A stretch of 64,000 nucleotides of DNA from Taenia hydatigena. Its lineage: Eukaryota > Platyhelminthes > Cestoda > Cyclophyllidea > Taeniidae. The translations under genes were made by a program, and so were the position numbers. The stretch is taken from contig JADWOT020000006.1 in the NCBI GenBank assembly GCA_036345935.2, positions 2,233,493 through 2,297,492 of the forward strand, written 5' to 3'. Below the pieces are notes generated by a model. It was not told the origin of the DNA. It worked only from the letters and a program-made list of their open reading frames with translations, and ran no database searches. Shown here piece by piece: positions 59,301 to 64,000 of the stretch; position 1 is the stretch's first letter; each line of letters starts with the position of its first letter.

Positions 59301-62300
59301 TGATGCTGTTCGGTTGGGAGTCACCCAAGAAGTTCCAATGTTGACGTTCATGTTCTCTACTTCACAATTTACGAACTATCGAGGTTTTGTAGTTCATAGA
59401 ACTCCTCAAGTGATTCGATGCGTCATTGGTTTCACCCAGTCTTTTTCCATGGTAAAGTCACAATCGGGAAGCATGATCACTAAAGGTGAACGCATCGTGA
59501 GTTGGTGTATCGGGTTTTTGCCTATACATTCCACATTTTTTAAAACAAATCTGGGAATCCCAGGAGGTGCTATTGGAGACAATGGCATTTGATGTGATTT
59601 AAAAATGACCCTTTCTAAAACGGTAAATTTCAACTCGAGTTCTGACCTTTGGTTGGTACTTTATGCCTACCAAATTGTTCTGCCATTGAATAGGTAATAC
59701 CGACTAATAATCGTGAATGGTTGAGCTTAAATGTTAATTTTGTTGGTCTCTAGGCCTTCGTGGACTCATGTTGGCAGTGATGCTGGCCGCGCTCATGTCC
59801 GATCTTACGTCCATCTTCAACTCTTCCAGCACTTTATTCACTGTCGACATCTACACCTGCTTCCGACGCAAGGCTGGCAATCGAGAACTCATGATTGTCG
59901 GACGGTAGGTACTGCATTTACTTCTATTAAAAGTATAGACTTTTTGTACTGGTAATGGTTGCACTGAGCATACTTTGGGTGCCAGTGATCCAAACCATGC
60001 AAGGAGGCCAACTCTACATCTATATTCAATCCGTCTCTGGATACCTATCGCCACCAATCGCAGCGGTGTATGTTACAGCCTTGCTACTGAAGAGAAATAA
60101 TGAGTTGGTGAGTCTCAGTTACCATTTTGTGCTTGATTACTCCTTTGTTAGTCATCCGTTCTTCCATTTGTCGTAGGGGGCGTTTACGGGACTCATCTAT
60201 GGCTTCCTTATCGGAGTCACCCGTATGATACTGAGTTTTGTGTACTCGGATCCGGTATGCGGTGAGGAGGATACACGACCGTGGATAGTGGCACATGTGC
60301 ACTACATGTACTTTGCCATGTTCTCCTTCTTCTCCACTGCTATCGTTATGTGCCTAGTTTCGTTGTTCTCTCCACCACCCTCCGAGGAACAGGTTCGTGG
60401 ACTGACCTTTTGGACGCGTAACGCCGGTTCTGCTGCCACTGTTGGTGGCACTGATGCCACCGTTGTGATGCGTGAAATGCGACTGGGAGAGGAGATCAGT
60501 ATCAGTCCCGCGGAGAATGAGAAGCTTGGTGATGAGAAGATCACGGGTATGGGCGATCGATTGACGGAGAATGATGAGGAGAGTGAGAAAAATGACCTGC
60601 CTTCAAAGAGGTCTGCTACTGACGAATCTGGTAAGTATCAAGAGCTCTTTGCGCCAACAGGCGTCCAATTGTTGACCAAGGCACTTTATTAGTCACAAAG
60701 TGAGTACACGACTCAGTAATAAGATCATTAGAGTCGCTGCGGACCATAGCGCTTAAACTTCTGAGAACCTTTGATAGTTTGGACGTGGTCTCAACGGATT
60801 TCGATACCTTGAATTTCCCTCTTAGACCGCCTCTTCAAATGGCTTGCAGAGTTTGTTTTGAATGATATAATATTTTGCGAAACAATACATACGAGTATAA
60901 TCATGTTTGCTATGGAGTCACCCATATGACTGGCTTGAAGCAGACATCTCATTCTTCAATCACCGGTCAACATAAAACTGCTCCTCAACATGCTATAGGT
61001 ATTAGCATCTCAGAGCAGGAGCGGAGGAGCGCTGTCTCGCTACATTATCACTAAAAATCGGGAAATTGTTTGCAAAGTATCTGATAGCTAGTTCGGCTTT
61101 CGCATGATCTTTTCAAACAAAGCTCTTAGTGGAGACTGGGCATACACACATGCTTACCTTGTCTTAGAACTGATGAGCGATTTATTATTTGAAAGTTGCT
61201 GACAACCGCTTTTAAACACATTGGATGCGATTCGAAGTCCACCTTCTGTTGTTTGAGCGATGACGTTGTGCACTCAAAATGCGACAAACCGGACTTTGTC
61301 TTAGACCTTGGGTGTCTGTGTTTAGCTGTTACACCTACCGACATACTGACTTGCAAGCTTTTTGCAATCAGAAGCTTGATATAGAGAGGCGTGAGCATCG
61401 CCTTTCACTTGTTTTTACTTGGGGGCATTAATGTCAAGCCCACAAAAAGCTTTGAGGCCATCTCTCTCCTCTGACAGTGGCTCGTTTGCAATTTGTGCTG
61501 CGCGATCACCTCCACCTACGCAGCTTTCTTTTGCCTATACCCTTTTATTTATTTTGCCGCGTTTGAAAAGTCTCACTTCCAGTGCAGACGCTTTGTCCTT
61601 TTTGTTTTGACTGATGCATTTTTGAAATTCCAATAACTTGTGAATAGATAGAACACTTCGCTTGTACCATCAAAGTTATGTGTGCGTGCCTGATTCAACG
61701 TTTCAAGTTGTCTGCACTACGGTTGGCATTAGTAACGATGCAATAGATCGGAAGGGTGCCTTAATTCTTTTTTTTTCATTTTTTGGTGGATAAACAGTAA
61801 TATCTAGACTCCATCATCGGGGTAAACAAACAAACGTGCTGCGAATTCCACAACCAAAAGTGGTAGCTGCAGTCAACGTCGCTTAGCTTTGCACACATTA
61901 TCACGTGATTACCCGGGACCTATAGAAGGTGATATATTTCATCACTTGAAGGCAATATAATGGGGGGCACAAAGGGTGTGAATGAGAGTGCTGCCTCCTC
62001 CTCTCCGCTCTTTGCGCCCCTCCCTTCTCCCCATACAAACACATTGACAGGAAACTAACTTTTGTAGCCTCAAAAAGCGGGTTAAACTCAAGTTCAAATG
62101 ACATTCATAATGGTGCGAGGCTAAACTGCTGCGTTTGTTCCGCATTAAGTGAATCGGGAATTTATCCAAGCACGATCTCTCTTGTTTTCCTTGTAAAATT
62201 TTCATTTCATTCAAATATCTTTAAGCTGTGTGAAGGCAAAAGTCGTCTTTTAGCCATTTGTGAAAATGAGTGAATGATTGGTAATTAACCTGAGTCATTG

Positions 62301-63203
62301 TTTTTTTTTCTCACTTTTCACAAGCGCAAGACACCTTTTTCTTTCCTCTTCATTAATTCCTTAATGCAATTTCTCACTAACGTGGAGGCGGGGACGGGTT
62401 GGTCTTGTTAAAAATGTGCCTTTTGCTTGAAAAAATGGGGGCCGCCATTCCTCTCTTCGTAGGATCACTCGGTTTTAAGTGTTTTGTGTGAAAAAAGACC
62501 TCCCGCTTCATTTCTTCTACAGTTTTGGGAGCATATTGCTATTTGTGCTTTTATAGTATATCACAAAAACACTTGACTATGACATTAGTAAAAAAAAGCT
62601 GGCATTTGAACGAGCAACCATCCTTTTCCGCTATTGATAAGGCGGGTGGAAATTAGAGAGAGACCATGAAGAAGTATCTCCCCCTCCCCCAGCCTCTGAG
62701 CGGGAAGCGCTATGCGCAAGTGAAATTGGTCACATAATGGAGTTCACTTCTTTCCAGAAAGCAAATACAAGGGATTCGGCGATGCAGACGCAGACGAGGA
62801 GGTTATGACCGACTTGGGCAATAATTCCTGTTCTCGATGTCTCCACATCTCTGGTCACATTTGCAAGTGGTTCTGGGGCTTTGCTGACGATCCTTGCCCC
62901 GACACTGTGCAGTGCTGCTGTGGTTGCCTCCGAAAACGAACCCCATCAAGTCAAACCGGAGCTGTGGATGCCGAGCCCCTTCAATTTGTTCCTGTGGGTC
63001 TGAAGCAGAAACGTAGCACCAAGATTGGTCTCTTTGTGGGTCTGGTGATGATTGTCACCACTACTGTCTTTCTCTTCTGCTTCTTCTCCCTCTACTTTGG
63101 TCCGATTACGCGTGGACCACTTAGAATTACCGGCAATACGTCCGTGCAAGAAACGCTTGATGCGATTGAAGAGTTGAGGAGCTATGGAATGATCGCAAGC
63201 TAA
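50345..63203 (+). CDS. SLC5A: SLC5-family sodium/solute symporter (SGLT/SMIT-like), complete, 13 exons
   Basis: Exons: 50345-50428, 50475-50546, 50580-50684, 50759-50923, 50996-51101, 51173-51253, 51626-51945, 54387-54522, 57427-57534, 59754-59904, 59939-60107, 60177-60630 and 62758-63203; 2,397 nt, 798 residues, all phases closing. Landmarks: [10 protein letters not shown] (first span), [20 protein letters not shown] with N61 and H66 in [26 protein letters not shown]-like [18 protein letters not shown] (305-311), GFIKLFPLF with K337, [19 protein letters not shown] (408-426) carrying the Na2-site serines, [10 protein letters not shown] with Q467, and a final span at about 740-763. In the family these positions line the sugar and sodium sites. 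The membrane role is Na+-driven import of sugar, myo-inositol or a related solute. [19 protein letters not shown] and the loop before PPPSEEQ resemble SLC5A3/A9/A10/A11 more than SLC5A1, but the substrate is not assignable. The start is the first in-frame ATG; a second follows directly. Confidence 0.95.
51946..54386. other. SLC5 intron 7 (2.4 kb)
   Basis: Splits the gene just after the WYWCADQ motif. Donor GTTAGA, acceptor TTTTAG. No gene or family repeat was recognised; several 60-100 codon frames are unremarkable. Confidence 0.7.
54523..57426. other. SLC5 intron 8 (2.9 kb)
   Basis: Donor GTAAGC follows 54522; the acceptor is TTGCAG before 57427. Open frames on both strands near 56107-56705 overlap each other and look like chance in a balanced-composition stretch. 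No protein family was recognised. Confidence 0.65.
57535..59753. other. SLC5 intron 9 (2.2 kb)
   Basis: Between the exon with the cysteine-rich extracellular loop ([17 protein letters not shown]) and the SDLTSIFNS exon. No recognised content, apart from a 115-codon plus-strand frame at 59245-59592 with no splice support. Confidence 0.65.
60631..62757. other. SLC5 intron 12 (2.1 kb)
   Basis: Separates the long cytoplasmic linker exon from the last exon with the final membrane span. Pyrimidine-rich near 62300-62350 and 62680-62700. Nothing recognised. Confidence 0.65.
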
Positions 63204-64000
63204 TTTCTACTTCAATGGCTCTTTCCCACGCTCTGCTCATGCGCTATTGGCACTGATTTGGTCTTCTTTCCGCTCCGTCTCCCCTTTTATCGTCTTTTTA
63301 CCTTTGAACGCATTGAATGCGAATTGCTGATTGCCATGTTGCATTATGGGACCATGTTGTATCCATTTGTCGATTATTAGAATTTACTGACTTTTTTATT
63401 TGCTAAAGGGGGAGGGAAATTATAAGAGTACGAGCTTTGTACATGTAAGAATACGAATGTTTTGTGCGTTGAGGCCGATCTAATTGCGGTATCACATGGT
63501 GTAGGAATAGTGTCTCAATCTTAGAGGTGTTGGTTTTGCTCTGTCGGGCTTGGAATCCTTTCTGGGTGACGGTGGCTATAAGGGGTTATGGCAGACAATC
63601 ACGAGAGATCTTGTTGATCGAGACAGGTAGATCGCAAATGAAGGTCGAAGTTTTATGCTTGTGGTTCCGTTCACTTAAGTTGATGCAGCAAGGAGGTCTT
63701 TAACGGATAGGCCGACCACGATTAGGAAGGGTCGAGATCTGGCTTCTTTATTGCAAATCACGACGCCAATTTGCATGGAGGAGAGCGAGGAAGTGTGCAT
63801 GTCTACAATTTCTGCAAACTGTTTAAACATCTAATTTAATTGGTCGAAAGTATAGAGAGTAAATAGACTTAATTTCGACGCTCAAGCTTGGGCGACTTTG
63901 TTAAAAACAGTACGGGTCGTGTCTGCTGAGTGTTTTAGCGTTACTGATCTTCATCAAACGAATATAGAACCATACTTGAATTACGTGAGGGATGGCTGAA
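63204..64000. other. 3' flank of SLC5 gene to window end
   Basis: Presumed 3' UTR and intergenic DNA. I see no AATAAA downstream of the TAA at 63201-63203 and no further coding exon. The polyadenylation site cannot be placed from sequence alone. Confidence 0.5.

Overview
This is a eukaryotic window, most likely from a flatworm and plausibly a taeniid-type cestode. The evidence is intron-rich genes with a class of introns only 29-34 nt long beside kilobase introns, AT-rich non-coding DNA, and dispersed ~185-bp TG...CA repeats that behave like solo LTRs of a miniature (TRIM-like) retroelement. The organism is inferred; no marker names the species. No rRNA, CRISPR, bacterial operon or virus gene was seen.

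Layout. (1) 1-3378, minus strand: ZPR1 zinc-finger protein, seven exons, with the 3' end beyond the left edge. (2) 3379-6044: intergenic, with three LTR-like copies. (3) 6045-7119, minus strand: a compact six-exon gene for a 218-residue four-transmembrane protein, whose exons are too short to stand out as long open frames. (4) 7120-10773: intergenic and repeat-rich, with four clear LTR-like copies (two with perfect 5-bp target duplications) and one decayed copy. (5) 10774-49225, plus strand: a complete pecanex gene, reconstructed as 31 exons in continuous phase (7,506 nt, 2,501 residues). (6) 49226-50344: intergenic with one LTR-like copy. (7) 50345-63203, plus strand: a complete SLC5 sodium/solute symporter, 13 exons, 798 residues. 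(8) 63204-64000: nothing recognised.

Exon boundaries were set by hand from splice consensus, reading-frame phase and remembered family alignments. Phase closes from ATG to stop in the three complete genes. The genes do not form an operon or one pathway: ZPR1 is a growth/translation-linked zinc-finger protein, pecanex a large polytopic membrane protein tied to Notch signalling in flies, the symporter a solute importer, and the four-TM protein is of unknown role. The most interesting signals are the clustered solo-LTR family, the ultra-short introns (one flanked by a 12-nt direct repeat, one stop-free and divisible by three), a GC-AG intron, and a possible stop-containing cassette exon in pecanex.
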